Shown here: piece after piece, positions 34,901 to 45,925 of the stretch
How positions within the stretch are numbered: the first letter of the stretch is position 1
Layout of the letters: each line of letters starts with the position of its first letter
Origin: Omphiscola glabra
Taxonomy: Eukaryota > Mollusca > Gastropoda > Lymnaeidae
Direction: 5' to 3'
Length of the DNA: 64,000 nucleotides
Assembly (NCBI GenBank): GCA_964017045.1
Contig: OZ024807.1
Span: forward strand, 10,175,893-10,239,892
Program-made: the position numbers and the translations under genes
Notes under the pieces: generated by a model
Seen by the model: only the letters and a program-made list of their open reading frames with translations
Told to the model about the DNA's origin: nothing
Databases searched by the model: none

Positions 34901-37489
34901 TCAGTAGTTTTCTGGAAGATTTATTTGAATACACAAATCAAGTTTATGACTATTAGTCGTCTGCGACGTTAAGTTTCGTTTTTTGTGTTTCGATATACCA
35001 TCAGGGACATTCGCGCAATCGCGTCCATTACATCCATACTTTTCGAATTGAGGTATATTTTTTTACCCCGTATCATATCATATGCCAGATGTACTCATTT
35101 ATTTTGGGATTTTTTTCTCAAAACTTTGGGTGAACATCTCAAACTTAATCACGTGATCCCAATAGTCAAGAACAAGGGGTCTCTAGCACAAGGCCTTGCC
35201 GGCCAAGCTTTCTTTTTCAAGGCCGCCCCCCCCCCCCCAAACTTTCTCCATCGGCCCGCAATGCTTTCGCCTTCCGCCCGCCGAGTGACAAGCATTAAAT
35301 TATAAGACGAGACAGGGCTTTACAACGACGTAGTCAGATGTGTTGGGGTACTGACAGTTAAAGTCTGAGACCCCCTTACCCCGAAAAAAACTCCGTTGTA
35401 AAACTCCTTCTGCACAACCCACCCCAAACAAACCCACTCCTTTCCGTATACTTTCAACTCCTAGTCTAGTTTACGACAGATCCTTCTGGACTTGTGAAAA
35501 AAATTCCTGAATCTTTCAAGATGACGTAATACAGTGTTATACTCTCCAACCGCATCGTTTCTTTTTTTTTTCTTCTATTTTTTATGTACGTTTAAAAAAA
35601 ATTCTTTAACAACTTCCTCCACGACTGACCCCCGCCCTCTAGATATGTCAAGACATATGCTCTACCCATTGACGGCCGCACATACGCCCTCCCCCCCCCT
35701 CTACGTCTTCAACACCATGCTAAAGCCATTTGAGCGCATTCAATTTCAATTTGAAAGCCATTTGCTCCGGCGCGGGAGTAGGCTGAAAAGGCAATTTCGG
35801 CCAGCGTTACGCCGCAAGATATTACCTAATAGAATTCACAGAGAATCTGCCTCTTTTTTTTTTTTTCCTTTTTGAGTCGAAGGTGCAGATTGGAAACCCA
35901 TTAGATGTAGTGGTGCCGGGGACATGAGGTTGGGGGGGGGAGGGAGAGAGATATGGAGGGGGGCGGGGAATTTCTATTTGGGTATATGGGATGAAAAAAA
36001 ATTATAAAAGTTTTGTGGAAGGACAGTGTATTAAAATTTATTTTTAAAAGGGGGGGGGGGGAAGGGGACGAGGTGGAGAAACTGTGGTGGCAAATGGAGT
36101 GGGGGAGGGAGGGGTGGCTCGGGGATTAGGAAGACACACGTTGTATGGAAATTTAATATAATTTTAAGAAAAATTTGAGAGGAAATATACGTTAAGAAAA
36201 TATACGGAGATGGCAAGATGGAGTGAGAGATGCAGAAAGAGAAAGAGGTAGCGAGATTATGAACGTTTGATAGTAAAAAAATAGAAAGAGATAAATATGC
36301 ATACACATATACACATACATAAGTGTTTGTGAGATGAAAGAGATAGTGGAAGACGAAGTGAGAAGGAAAGAGGTAGCGCTTGAGAGAGAGAGAGAGAAAG
36401 AGAGAGAAATAGGTTGAAAGAAGGAGAGATACTAAGAGAAAGAGAGATAAATAGGTTGAAAGAAAGAGAGATACTGACATAAAGATTGTTAGATTGAGAG
36501 AACGATAGTGAGAATGAGAGAAAGAGATTGAGAGAAAAAGAGAGCGAACCAGAGAGAAAGTGAGAGGGAGATTGAGAAAAAAAAGAGAGAGAGACAGACT
36601 AGAAATAGAGAGGGGGGGCTGATGGAGAATATTCTTATATATATTAATTCTTGATATTATTTTGTGAACATGACAGATGTAGATAATGAAATTCATTTAT
36701 CTTAAATCTCAATTGCTTTTAAAATCTAACCTTACGATTTCTCTCTCTCTTGTTCCTCTTCTAAATAATATTTAAACAAAATCAAATCGATCGAGTCCAC
36801 ACAAAAAAAGAAGAAGAAAAAAAGGTAAAAATTTTGAATTTCATGCTTTCAATTTCGCAAATGTCATGGCTTGATATATTTTACAAGCACTGTGCTCGAG
36901 GACAGTTCCACCCCTTTCTATAAGACAGGTGGTTCCTGGAAGAAGAAAAAAAATATATTATGGTTGCCCAAAGGCATTCTGGTTGTCCAATATACCCCAC
37001 TCGCGTGTCGAGTTACAGGGAATCCCCGCTAAAACCCCCCTCTTCACCCAGTTCTGTCGCAATAAATCTGAGGCAATCACGCGCGCCCACCTCTGACCAC
37101 TCTGGCGGTTTAAGTCCTGTTGAGTGGCCTTTCATAAGGAGTTGTGTACAGGGGCATGGGTGTAAGGTCCCCTAATCTGTTTTGGTGAGAAAAGATGGTT
37201 TGCGGGGGGGGGGGGGAGAGGAGGGGCTGTTCCTTTCTGAAGTGGCTGCTGTACCGTAAAATTACATTCTGTAAGTGTCGTCCCCGGTGGGCTAATGTAT
37301 GGTTTTTTTTTTGCGACAACAAAAAAAAGTTATTCTTAACCCCCCCCCCCCCCGCCCCACCCATCGGGGGTTCCTTGGGTGACTTGTTGCATCGAGTATA
37401 AAGAATTGCGTTTTTGCTAGCGATTTTTAATACCTTTTTTTTAAATCAAGGAGCGACAGAACTCTTCTTAACGATAACGGGTTTCTGGT
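31941..37489. other. Intergenic DNA, no gene recognised
   Basis: About 5.5 kb without a recognisable gene. It contains poly-C runs (32825, 34302, 35226), an A run (34691-34713), a two-copy roughly 55-bp repeat (34145-34255), a two-copy 30-bp repeat (34730-34790), a GA-rich polypurine tract (36,140-36,620) and a poly-G run (37203). Open frames here, including 31926-32192 on minus, show no known motif. Confidence 0.5.
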
Positions 37490-37614
37490 CATTCTGCAGC
37501 GTAATCGCTAAGATGGTACACATTCTGTAGCGTAATGCCTAAGATGGTACACATTCTGTAGCGTAATGCCTAAGATGGTACACATTCTGTAGCGTAATGC
37601 CTAAGATGGTACAC
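37490..37614. repeat. 31-bp minisatellite, four copies
   Basis: Four copies of a 31-bp unit containing CATTCTGTAGCGTAATGCCT. The first is diverged and the last three are identical. Confidence 0.9.
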
Positions 37615-38519
37615 ATGAATGTGAAAATACTGGGATATTTTAAAAAATTAAAAGGAAATATTTCAGCAGTGCTGAATAAATGGGCCTTTCAAAAGGGCCG
37701 CGCCGCCATCCACTGGGGGAGCCTGAATTTGTGACACCCACCCAAGCCGTTCTTGCTTATATTCACCCCTTAACTAGCGATAACGGCATGCATACAGAAT
37801 ACATATGAAAGATAAGATATATAAGGTAGATGAAGTGGACCGAAAAGGAAAGCCTTCTTCCCCCCCCCCCCCCCCCAAAAAAAAAATAAACAACAAAACA
37901 ACAAAAAAAAAAAAAAACAAAAAAAAAAACAAGCAACAAAATGGCCAGACGGGCTGGATCACTCTATCCGAAAATATTATTTATTTTCGATTATCTAAAC
38001 ATGGTTAACGCCCCCCTTTTGGCATACTCTCGAATCCTTCACTGCTGAATAGCTTCTCACACACGTAAAAGAAAACAACAAATGAAATAACAACAAAAGT
38101 GTTATCACAAAAAATAAAATAATATTTCTTTGCTCGTTCATTGTTTGTGCGTAGTCTTATTAGCCCCCCCCCCCCCCCCCCCCCCGTGCTGAGATGAGTT
38201 TAGATATCAAGATTTTTTCCTGCGTCGCTAAGCGGTCACATGTGTTGTTGAGCCCCGCAAAGTAAACATTAATGGGTAAAAAGGTTGGAAACCCCCGTGC
38301 ACCATTAATCGCATATTTTATGGACGTATTGTTATAATCTTTACCCTCACAGACTAATTCATCAGATTATGATGAGGCTTTTTGGTGGATTAGGATGACG
38401 ACAGGGATATGGGGGGGGGGGAGAGAGGGGGATGCGTTATACAGGGAGGAGAGGTACTCTAACAAACAGTGTCTCAGTGAGCGTCTACTCGTCTCTCCGT
38501 ATAAGACTTTGTTTATGTT

Positions 38520-38525
<6 letters not shown>
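37615..38525. other. Intergenic DNA with C and A homopolymers
   Basis: C runs at 37860-37876 and 38164-38185, A-rich at 37877-37930. No gene. Confidence 0.55.
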
Positions 38526-38552
<27 letters not shown>

Positions 38553-38828
38553 CCCCCTCTCTCTCTCTCTCTATATATATATATATTTATATTTCTGTCG
38601 CGCTCTCTCTCTCTAACTCTCTCTTGCTCTATCTCCTATCTCTCTCTTTCTTTCTATCTCTCTCGCTATCTCTAACTCTCTCCTGCTATATTTATCTCTC
38701 TCTCTCTTTCTATCTCTCTCTCTCTAACTCTCTCTCTTTCCCTATATCTCTATCTTTCGCTCACTCTCTCTCTCTCTCTCTCTCTCTAACTCTCTCTCTC
38801 TTTCCCTATATCTCTATCTTTCTCTCAC

Positions 38829-38860
<32 letters not shown>

Positions 38861-38866
38861 GCTATT
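38526..38866. repeat. CT microsatellite tract with TA insert
   Basis: Long (TC)n with interspersed TATATA and CTAACTC. Leu/Ser-rich open frames are artefacts. Confidence 0.9.
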
Positions 38867-39409
38867 CTCATTTACCGTTTGACCGAACAACGTCTTTGGC
38901 ACATTCTTTCAACTGCTCCATTCCGTCACTGATGTCTCCGCTCTCCTTTCTCTCATCGCAGACACCTTTCTCTTCCTCGTCAAATCTCGTCATATTAATC
39001 CATCTCGCCAGACCACTTCTCTTTGATGTTGATGCAAGTGTGTCCCCGAAGAGGCTAGAATCACGTGGTGACCTAAATTCTCTGTGAACAATTCCCTTAC
39101 TGGATTATAAAAAAAAGAGACAAATAACTACCTCAGATGCGAGGCATCCCTAACATCTTACCCTCACGGCAATCTCGTCCAACTGAACGCTGACAAATTG
39201 CCCCTTGTTCCAATCAAACTCCTTTCAACGTTGATGGTAGCAGTTATATCCTACACTAATACCAGGAGTGAGCTTGTTCAATCCAACAGTCACACAGTCA
39301 GATCTTGAGAGTGAGTTAACAAAAAAGACAAAAAAACAAGAGCTAAAAAAAAAATAGAAAAAAATTTATTCTGATGTCCCGGAACAAAATTCGATCAACT
39401 CTTGACAAA

Positions 39410-39833
39410 GCCAGTTGCGATGTCGTATTAGATGTAATATTCAAAGCCAGCTGCGATGTCGTATTCGATGTACGATACAAAGCCAGCTGCGATGTCGTAT
39501 TAGATGTAAGATACAAAGTCTGCTACGATGTCGTATTAGTTGTAAGATTCAAGGCCTGCTGCGATGTCGTATTAGATGTACGATACAAAGCCAGCTGCGA
39601 TGTTGTATTCGATGTACGATACAAAGCCAGCTGCGATGTCGTATTAGATGTACGATACAAAGCCAGTTGCGATGTCGTATTCGATGTACGATACAAAGCC
39701 AGCTGCGATGTCTTATTCGATGTACGATACAAAGCCAGTTGCGATGTCGTATTCGATGTGCGATACAAAGCCAGCTGCGATGTCGTATTCGATGTGCGAT
39801 ACAAAGCCAGCTGCGATGTCGTATTCGATGTAC
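39410..39833. repeat. 36-bp minisatellite, twelve copies
   Basis: The unit contains GCCAGCTGCGATGTCGTATT then CGATGTACGATACAAA. Variants occur at TTCGAT/TTAGAT and GTACGA/GTGCGA. The plus frame 39374-39901 is 175 codons of a 12-residue repeat (ASCDVVFDVRYK). All three plus frames and one minus frame are open over most of it, so repeat structure, not selection for coding, explains it. Confidence 0.92.
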
Positions 39834-41520
39834 AATTTATTAAGAAAGAGTTGGGGTCGATGACAAGGGGGGAAAAAATGCCAGTGTGGAAAAATTCCTA
39901 GCTGCGCAAATGTCCACGTCGATACAAAATTGCGACATTGGCACAGAATCCCAGTCTGGGATGACCCCGATATATTTTCAACTTTGCCTTAAAACTCCAT
40001 GAAACACAACATGTTTTTAATACCACCAAATTTAGGCGGGACCCAAAATTTCTGGATAGCACAACATTTTTGGACAACACAAAGTTTATGGATAACACAA
40101 AAATCCCGTATAACAAAAAAAATATGGGTAACAAAAAGATGTCAAGACAACACAAAGCTTATGGATAACACATGATTTATGGATAACAAAAAGAGATGAG
40201 AGCTTCTATCAAAGACGAGTTTAAGCGCACTGAAAAGTTGGCAAAATTCTTTAAATGCATTACGCAAAGAAAGTCTGTGCAGAAGTCTAAAAAAAAAAAA
40301 AACCCATCTCTAAGGGATTCCAGTTAAATGTACACGAACATTATACATTTTTTATTTTCAAAATTAAAGTTTGAATATATTTTCCGTCATCAAAAGTCTA
40401 CTGCGATGTATGATGTTCCATAAAGTCATACAGAAACATTAAAAACAACAGTGGAGTTGTCACAATATGGAAGAATGCCACTCTTCAAGTTAGCCGGGGG
40501 AGTGGGAGGAGGGAATGACACACGACACTCCCCCTATTTTCAACTTCGCTGCCACATCCTCTTGTATCACAAACTTATCACGAACTCACCACAAACATTT
40601 CCTACGATTTACCGAGGATTACAGAAATGATATAAACGCCAGACAGCATGACCAGCGGCCCCTGTCGGACGGCGTTTGCCTCCTGTCACTCGCATGCCAC
40701 ATTAACAGGCCGGGTGACAGCCGTAAGTAAGCGGTTTGACAACATAATGCCACAACGCGAACCCTCGGACAAAGCTCGCTTAAGTCTTGTCTTAAAAATC
40801 TGATTGTCTGTCTGCGGTATTTTGTTTTTAACCCTGCGAACGCGGACCCCCTAGTGTCCGAGTTTAGGTATACGAGAGGTATTACCTCCCCTTGATAATG
40901 GAGTTATCCTCTCCTGGTGACATTTATACACTATACTTTTTTTCCGCGGGTGTTTCTCCGTGGTTGTCATATTAAAAATTATCGTACCGTCTTTGCTGGA
41001 GAGCTCTAGCGAATCACCTATTACATATTACATCGACTGCTGTCAGTAATTTTATATTTCATTGACAACGTGCTCTCTGTGGTTGTGTCTGCTTTTGTTT
41101 TCTGTTTTAAGTACACATATTTTAAGGTGGTTATTATAATTACTTGCTTATATCCAAACTAATCACAATGTCACTACAAAGTAATTGTCACTGCTTACTA
41201 AACAGCAGATTGTTTCAATTATAGAAAGTCGGCTTTAAAAAAAACAAAAACAACTTACATACATCGACAAAGCAACATATTTTTTTTTTCCTTCACGAAT
41301 TTGTAAAATGAATTTTAATTAACACTGAAAGTGAGGAATAACTTTCTTCACACTGCAGCACTGTTGTTAAGCGTACTTTATTTTTGTCTTCAAACGGAAG
41401 TGATGCTGCCTTGGTTATTTTTCTGGGCACATATCTGCGCAAAAATGTAACTCAAAGGCTCCAGCTTGCGTTTAAAGTTTTCTTCGACACCTGCGAGTCT
41501 GTCAGTACAGTACAGAGTCG
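39834..41520. other. Intergenic DNA, no gene recognised
   Basis: Begins with a degenerate GGATAACACAAAG-type repeat (40,050-40,190). The rest is unremarkable AT-rich DNA downstream of the minus-strand receptor exon. Confidence 0.5.
41378..41383 (-). terminator. Candidate poly(A) signal for the minus-strand receptor
   Basis: AATAAA on the minus strand (TTTATT on plus), about 240 bases past the stop codon. The distance is plausible, but the hexamer is common in AT-rich DNA. Confidence 0.3.
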
Positions 41521-41521
41521 A

Positions 41522-41632
41522 CCCCCATAATGAGTTAGGTACACATCAAATGACATAGACCCCATAATGCGTTAGGTGCATATCAAATGACATAGACCCC
41601 ATAATGCGTTAGCTACACATCAAATGACATCC
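41522..41632. repeat. 37-bp three-copy repeat spanning the receptor stop codon
   Basis: Three copies of a unit containing CCCATAATGCGTTAGGTACA then CATCAAATGACAT. The innermost copy holds the TGA stop of the minus-strand receptor exon, so the repeat grew from the last codons into the 3' untranslated region. Confidence 0.8.
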
Positions 41633-42400
41633 TCGCGGCGTAAACTTTCCGTCGTCATTTTTTTCAACATCAGTTCAATCAGTTCAACCAGTAGACACAC
41701 ACTTCCCAGAAGCACACCGGTCAGCGCGCAGTAAACCGGAAGTTGTATTCTGTAAAATGTCACCGCCTCGTTTGAGCTGATCTTGTTGTCATCCTTTGGA
41801 TTGGTCACCAGTGAGAAATACAAACTGTTTAGCTTCTCTATCAACCCAGACTCCTCCATGGAAACCAGGACAGCTAACAAATCCGCAAAATAAAATGTGT
41901 TCTTTGGGACGGCGATGTAACTGGAAGTGATGGACTCAAACCCGCTGATAGAATACGTCCTTATGTCCTGGTGATCTTCGCCCGGGAATAACAAATCCAG
42001 AGTCGTCTGGCCAATCAGCGCGTAACGTCCTCGTAAAATTCGCGTCGCGTGCTGCGGAAGCGATGGGCTGCCTGTGGAAGGGTCCTTTCTGTTGAGCTCG
42101 ACCAGCCTCGTCCAGATCCGACGGTGGAGGCTGTCCTGTGACAGTTCGAGGACCGTCACGAGGGCCGTGTCGTGTTCGCTCATGCCGAACGTGTACTCGG
42201 TGTTGTCGAGGGGCTGGTGTAGGGACTTCAGCGCGAGCTCCGGCGGCCTCACGGTGAAGGTCGTCACGAGGTAGCCCGAGTAGGCGGAGCTGATGACGAA
42301 CCAGAACATGGCCCAGGACGTCCGGAGGATGAGTCCCGACTGGACCTTGTAGGTCCTCTTTGTGCGGAAGCAGATGTGATCTGGGAAAGAGGTCAGCATT
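41620..42400 (-). CDS. Ionotropic receptor (IR/iGluR superfamily), last exon only
   Basis: Terminal exon of a ligand-gated cation channel subunit of the divergent ionotropic receptor type. It starts after a splice acceptor (TTTTCCCCCCAAG on minus) in the same phase as the last exon of the plus-strand receptor at 59,411 and ends at TGA. Its 259 residues contain the pore-loop region (FPDHICFRTKRTYKVQ), M3 with SSAYSGYLVTTFTV (the SYTANLAAF position of iGluRs), the S2 half of the ligand-binding domain and M4 near the C-terminus (LPVYCALTGVLLG). By eye it is about half identical to the exon at 59,411. The acidic residue of S2 that holds the amino group of glutamate in iGluRs (LLEST) is Gln here (IGQTT). 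No convincing S1 or M1 exon lies upstream within the 8 kb before the divergent neighbour, and a LINE sits in that space, so it may be a remnant. An intact gene with diverged upstream exons is the alternative. Confidence 0.85.
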
Positions 42401-42629
42401 CTTGGGGGGAAAAGGGGGTGGGGATCGTTTGGATAAAATCAAACAAAACTCACCAACTAAATATCTCTGTATAATCTTGTTGTGGTATTCGTTACGTTAC
42501 TCAATGATCGGTAAATTATTGAATATAAGAAGTGTGAGTTTAAAAATATTGAAATTTATTCCAAACAACATTTATTTTTACCTTTAAAACTATATTTGTA
42601 CATTTTCTTTTCACTTTAGTCTCTAGTCT

Positions 42630-44230
42630 CTGTGTTACTGACTTATGCCTTTTTACCCCGCCTGGGGCATAGGTCGTCCACAAGAAATTTCCACTCATCC
42701 CGGTTCTGTGCTTTCCTTTCCAATGGCTTCCAGGTGTATCCCATGTTTTGCGTGTCTGCATCTCGCTCGCGTCTCCATGTATTCTTTGGCCTTCCTCTCG
42801 TTCTTTTTCCCTGTGGATTCCATGTTAGGGATTGTCTGGTGATGCGGTTGCGAGCCAAGCTTTCTCGCAACCGCTGATTAGCAGCGGGGAGGCCTTCGGC
42901 CTCGGTTCGGCTGTAACGGTTACGAAGCGCCGGATCGGGGTTGGGGACGCCGCTCTTCGTGAGTGGTCGGCCAAGAGCCTCGTGCTCAGTGCCGCTTCAG
43001 CACATGTCCTTTACGGTGATGCTATATGGGGGATTTCGGAGAGTATGCCCAATCCACCTCCATCTTTTCTTTATGATGTCTTCATCAATGGGCACCTGGT
43101 AAGTCCTTTCTAGTAGATCTTTGTTGGTGATGGTATTTGGCCATTTGATGTTCAGGATCTTTCTTAGGCATGTGTTTCTGAAAGTCTGTATTTTCTTCGC
43201 AATGCTCGCTGTTGTTTTACAAGTTTCTGCTCCATATAGTAGGACTGTTTTGATATTTTTGTTTTACAACTTCAGCTCCTTCGACTCCCACATTTTCTTT
43301 AATAGCACAAATGCTGATCTAACTTTTCGGATTCTAGCCATTACATCCGCGACGGATCCGCCATATATGTCGATGGTGCTGCCCAAGTATGTGAAGGACT
43401 CCACTTCTTACGGTGCCTTTCCTGCCAGAGAGATATGCTCTTGGTTGGCTGAGTTTACCCTCATGATCTTTGTCTTGCTTTTATTTATATTGAGTCCAAG
43501 CGGTGCTGAAATGGTGGCTACGTCTTTTGTCTTTTCCTGCATTTTTGCTAGTTGTAGGACAGAAGTGCCATGTCATCTGCAATGTCTAGGTCATTGCCAG
43601 AGTGTCTTCTTTTTGTCTGTAGATTTTTTCACTATCCAGTCAATTGCGAGGATGAAATGGCAAGGGGGACAAGAGACATCCTTGTCTGGCTCCAGTTTCC
43701 ACTTCAAATTCATCTTGGAGTCTACCTTCGTGGACGACCCTGTAAGTCATTTCTTCATAGAACTCTGAATGATCCTTACTTTTCCTTGTACTCCATAGTG
43801 TCGAAGAAGTTTTCACAAGGTTTGTCGGTCATGGCTACCAAGGGCAATTTATATAAGAGGGGTGGGGGTGGATTTTGAATTTGATGGACTGTGTGATACT
43901 TATTGCTGTAATGTGATCTGTGCATAATCTATTTCGGCGGAAGCCAGCCAGGTTTTTCATTCTGTTCAAAATAATTCTGTTGAAGACCTTTCCTGGTTTC
44001 TCAATTGCTGAGGTCCCCTTCCTTTGGTATCTTGATGAGGTATCCTTCTTGTCAATCTTTTGGAACTCTCTCTTCATCTTTTCAAACAGAAGGTGCAGCT
44101 TGTTGACTATTGTATCTATGTCAGCTCTCGTCATTTCTGCTGTGACGTTATCCGTTCCGATGTTTTCTCTAATTTGAGCAGCTTGGTGGCCAGTGCTATT
44201 TCTTCCTTGTTTGGAGCAGCTTTATTCTAT
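42630..44230 (-). pseudogene. Decayed LINE: reverse transcriptase and C-terminal tail
   Basis: Read on minus, this gives in order an N-terminal reverse transcriptase piece (DIDTIVNKLHLLFEK, PGKVFNRIILNRMKN, AGFRRNRLCTDHI), fragments around the palm with a VRQGC-like GARQGCLL, a segment like LGSTIDIYGGS, and the tail (KKRWRWIGHTLR, then GKRTRGRPKNTWRRE and WKFLVDDLCPRRGKKA). Frameshifts and stops break it in many places, and part of the palm (FADD region) is lost. The family is the endonuclease/reverse transcriptase LINE type common in molluscs and cnidarians. It lies on the same strand as, and just upstream of, the receptor exon at 41,620-42,400, that is, in its presumed last intron. The ends are approximate. 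It carries the insertion at 42,846-43,014. Confidence 0.8.
42846..43014. mobile_element. 169-bp GC-rich insertion in the LINE, 8-bp target duplication
   Basis: The LINE frame is interrupted between PPYSIT and RQSLTWNPQ. The 8-mer GGTGATGC stands on both sides (42838-42845 and 43015-43022). Removing the insert and one 8-mer restores the expected protein order. The insert is much richer in GC than its host, begins with an 11-bp stem hairpin that uses the flank (GCGGTTGCGAG ... CTCGCAACCGC) and has a second perfect hairpin (GAGGCC TTC GGCCTC). No terminal inverted repeat is visible. Candidates are a SINE-like element or a very short hAT derivative. I could not identify it. Confidence 0.75.
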
Positions 44231-44251
44231 TTGTAAGTCTTTATTTGCTGA

Positions 44252-44440
44252 TTAGTTTAGGAAAATTATATTTCCATAAATAACTACCAAGACGAACCAA
44301 GAAACACGTTTGTACTGAACCTGATCATAGGGCATGATTGTGATGAAAGAAATGTCTGTCGCCGTGGGCGTACAAAGGTACCAAATGTCTTGTAGCTGCT
44401 GATGTCTTTCTTCTAGCTGTTGATGTCTGGTAGCTGCCAA
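44252..44440 (-). other. Possible remnant of a receptor S1 exon (weak)
   Basis: A minus-strand frame reads TDISFITIMPYDQVQYKRVS then WFVLVVIYGNIIF. It loosely follows the S1 segment of the plus-strand receptor (LSTMPLSM..RR..IDFV..NIIYK) and sits on the right strand, upstream of the exon at 42,400. No donor site stands at the homologous position and the first part of the frame comes from a minisatellite. It may be a decayed exon or chance. Confidence 0.2.
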
Positions 44441-44530
44441 TGTCTTGTAGCTGCCGATGTCTGGTAGATTCCGATGTCTTTCTTCTAGCTTCTGATGTCT
44501 TATATCTGCTGATCTCTGGTAGCCGATGTC
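44385..44530. repeat. GATGTCTGGTAGCTGC-type minisatellite
   Basis: About nine imperfect copies of a 16-22 bp unit containing GATGTCTTGTAGCTGC. Confidence 0.8.
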
Positions 44531-44667
44531 CGACTACAAACTCTCGATCAAGGCGTAGTCCTTCTATATCACAAGACCTTCACACGCTGGCTAGTCGTAT
44601 TTATTCTAAAGATAATAATCTGTGTCTTCACAGACACTGCTGAAGCACAATTTGTTATCTTATAACG

Positions 44668-45106
44668 CAGGGGCGTATGCGTGATGGGATATGTCTCTTT
44701 CGAAGTGTTATTTTCAGTGGCGTTTGCAGTGCAAAATAAATTTGCGTATTGTCAAATAACAAAGATTTAATCGCTTTTGTTCTACCTCATGTGGTTAGGG
44801 CAGTACTCACAAACCTTATGACCTTAATGGATTCAGACACAAGTCTAAACTGACAAACGACTTTTTTTGGGAGGCCAGAGAATATCCTCATGTCACTTAT
44901 TAGAAAAATGATGAGAATTTCAATTAATGAAATGTGAACGTCCTCTGTAATTGTACTTAAACACTTTATAAAATAGTCGAATAAAACATTTATAAATTGA
45001 TTATTCAAAAACGTGCAATCGGTCACCAGCCTGTGTTGCATTTCAATAACACACTTTTTTACCCTTGCACTTTGTCTTGAGGTGGCCATATATATATACG
45101 CCCCTG
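44668..45106. mobile_element. hAT-like element with CAGGGGCGTA ends (439 bp)
   Basis: The left end CAGGGGCGTATG and the right end TATACGCCCCTG form a 10-bp inverted repeat (CAGGGGCGTA / TACGCCCCTG). It resembles the CAGTGGCGTA element at 22182. The flanking 8-mers do not match well. A 100-codon minus frame inside has no transposase motif. Confidence 0.55.
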
Positions 45107-45322
45107 ATTAAAATCTTGTACAAGTGACGTTTATTTCGTACATGGACCCCTCCCCCACCTCTCGTTCGTCGTGTAAATGAGTGAAGATTATTCTCTAATC
45201 GTGATTCATTACAGTCGTATTGATTGCCGATAGGTCAAATAATTCCACGCATTCCTCTACAAAAAAAATCTGGGCCTCGAGTGTACAGTCAAGGGTATTT
45301 ATAGGCACACCGTTGTTTAAAT

Positions 45323-45714
45323 AAGTGATTCCCAAAGATGTCTATATCTATGCAAGGGGTCCACGTCAGCGAAAAAAATTTGGGGGTCCATGAAATGCAA
45401 ATGGGGGTCAACGATACTGGATCTCATGTAAGCAGGTCGTGACTTCTATTTTGGCATTCCATGAATGAAATAATCCACATACACAAGAGAGTACCTATTT
45501 GCTTACATAATATTACCTTATAATATAAAGACATTTATCTTCCTACATAAATTATCCTATGAAGTAAAAATTTAAAAAACATAAATGTTCATGAAACGTG
45601 ATGAAGAATCATTTTAAAATTTAAATTGTTTAAGGTAAGCAGGGGGTCTACCCAAAACCGAAAATCATGGCTAGTGGTCTACGAGACAAAAAAAAAAAAC
45701 TTTGGGGACCTCTG
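45323..45714. mobile_element. Non-autonomous hAT element, family C (392 bp), perfect target duplication
   Basis: The left end AAGTGATTCCCAAAG and the right end CTTTGGGGACCTCTG form an imperfect inverted repeat. The flanks are the perfect 8-bp duplication GTTTAAAT (45315-45322, 45715-45722). Subterminal GGGGTCCACG and GGGGGTCTACC blocks face each other. Non-coding and AT-rich inside. Confidence 0.9.
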
Positions 45715-45925
45715 GTTTAAATGAACGTGTGGTTTTCATCACAGGAAACGGCCGGAACTTCTGGTATTCCGATTTCAGTGATTCAGATTTTAGTCATGTG
45801 TTTATTGGTTTTGTCATGTTCCATCAAAGATTCATTGGGCATTTCCCCCCCCCCCCTCTTCATTATCTTGATGAAATAGTACAGTAACGTGATACGGTTT
45901 TAGTAAAATTTTCAAAGTATTCATT

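Noticed and set aside
36031..36696. 221-codon minus-strand frame rich in Ser/Leu/Phe
   Set aside because: It mirrors a GA-rich polypurine tract on plus and has no recognisable domain. It would need direct transcript support.
39374..39901. 175-codon repeat protein
   Set aside because: All three plus frames and a minus frame are open across the 36-bp array. There are no flanking exons or signals.
42899..42955. GGTTCGGCTGTAA as a tRNA B box inside the 169-bp insert
   Set aside because: No matching A box at the right distance on the same strand, so it is not called as a tRNA or typical SINE.
43121..43768. 215-codon plus-strand frame with hydrophobic stretches resembling a membrane protein
   Set aside because: It is the antisense of the decayed LINE reverse transcriptase on the minus strand.
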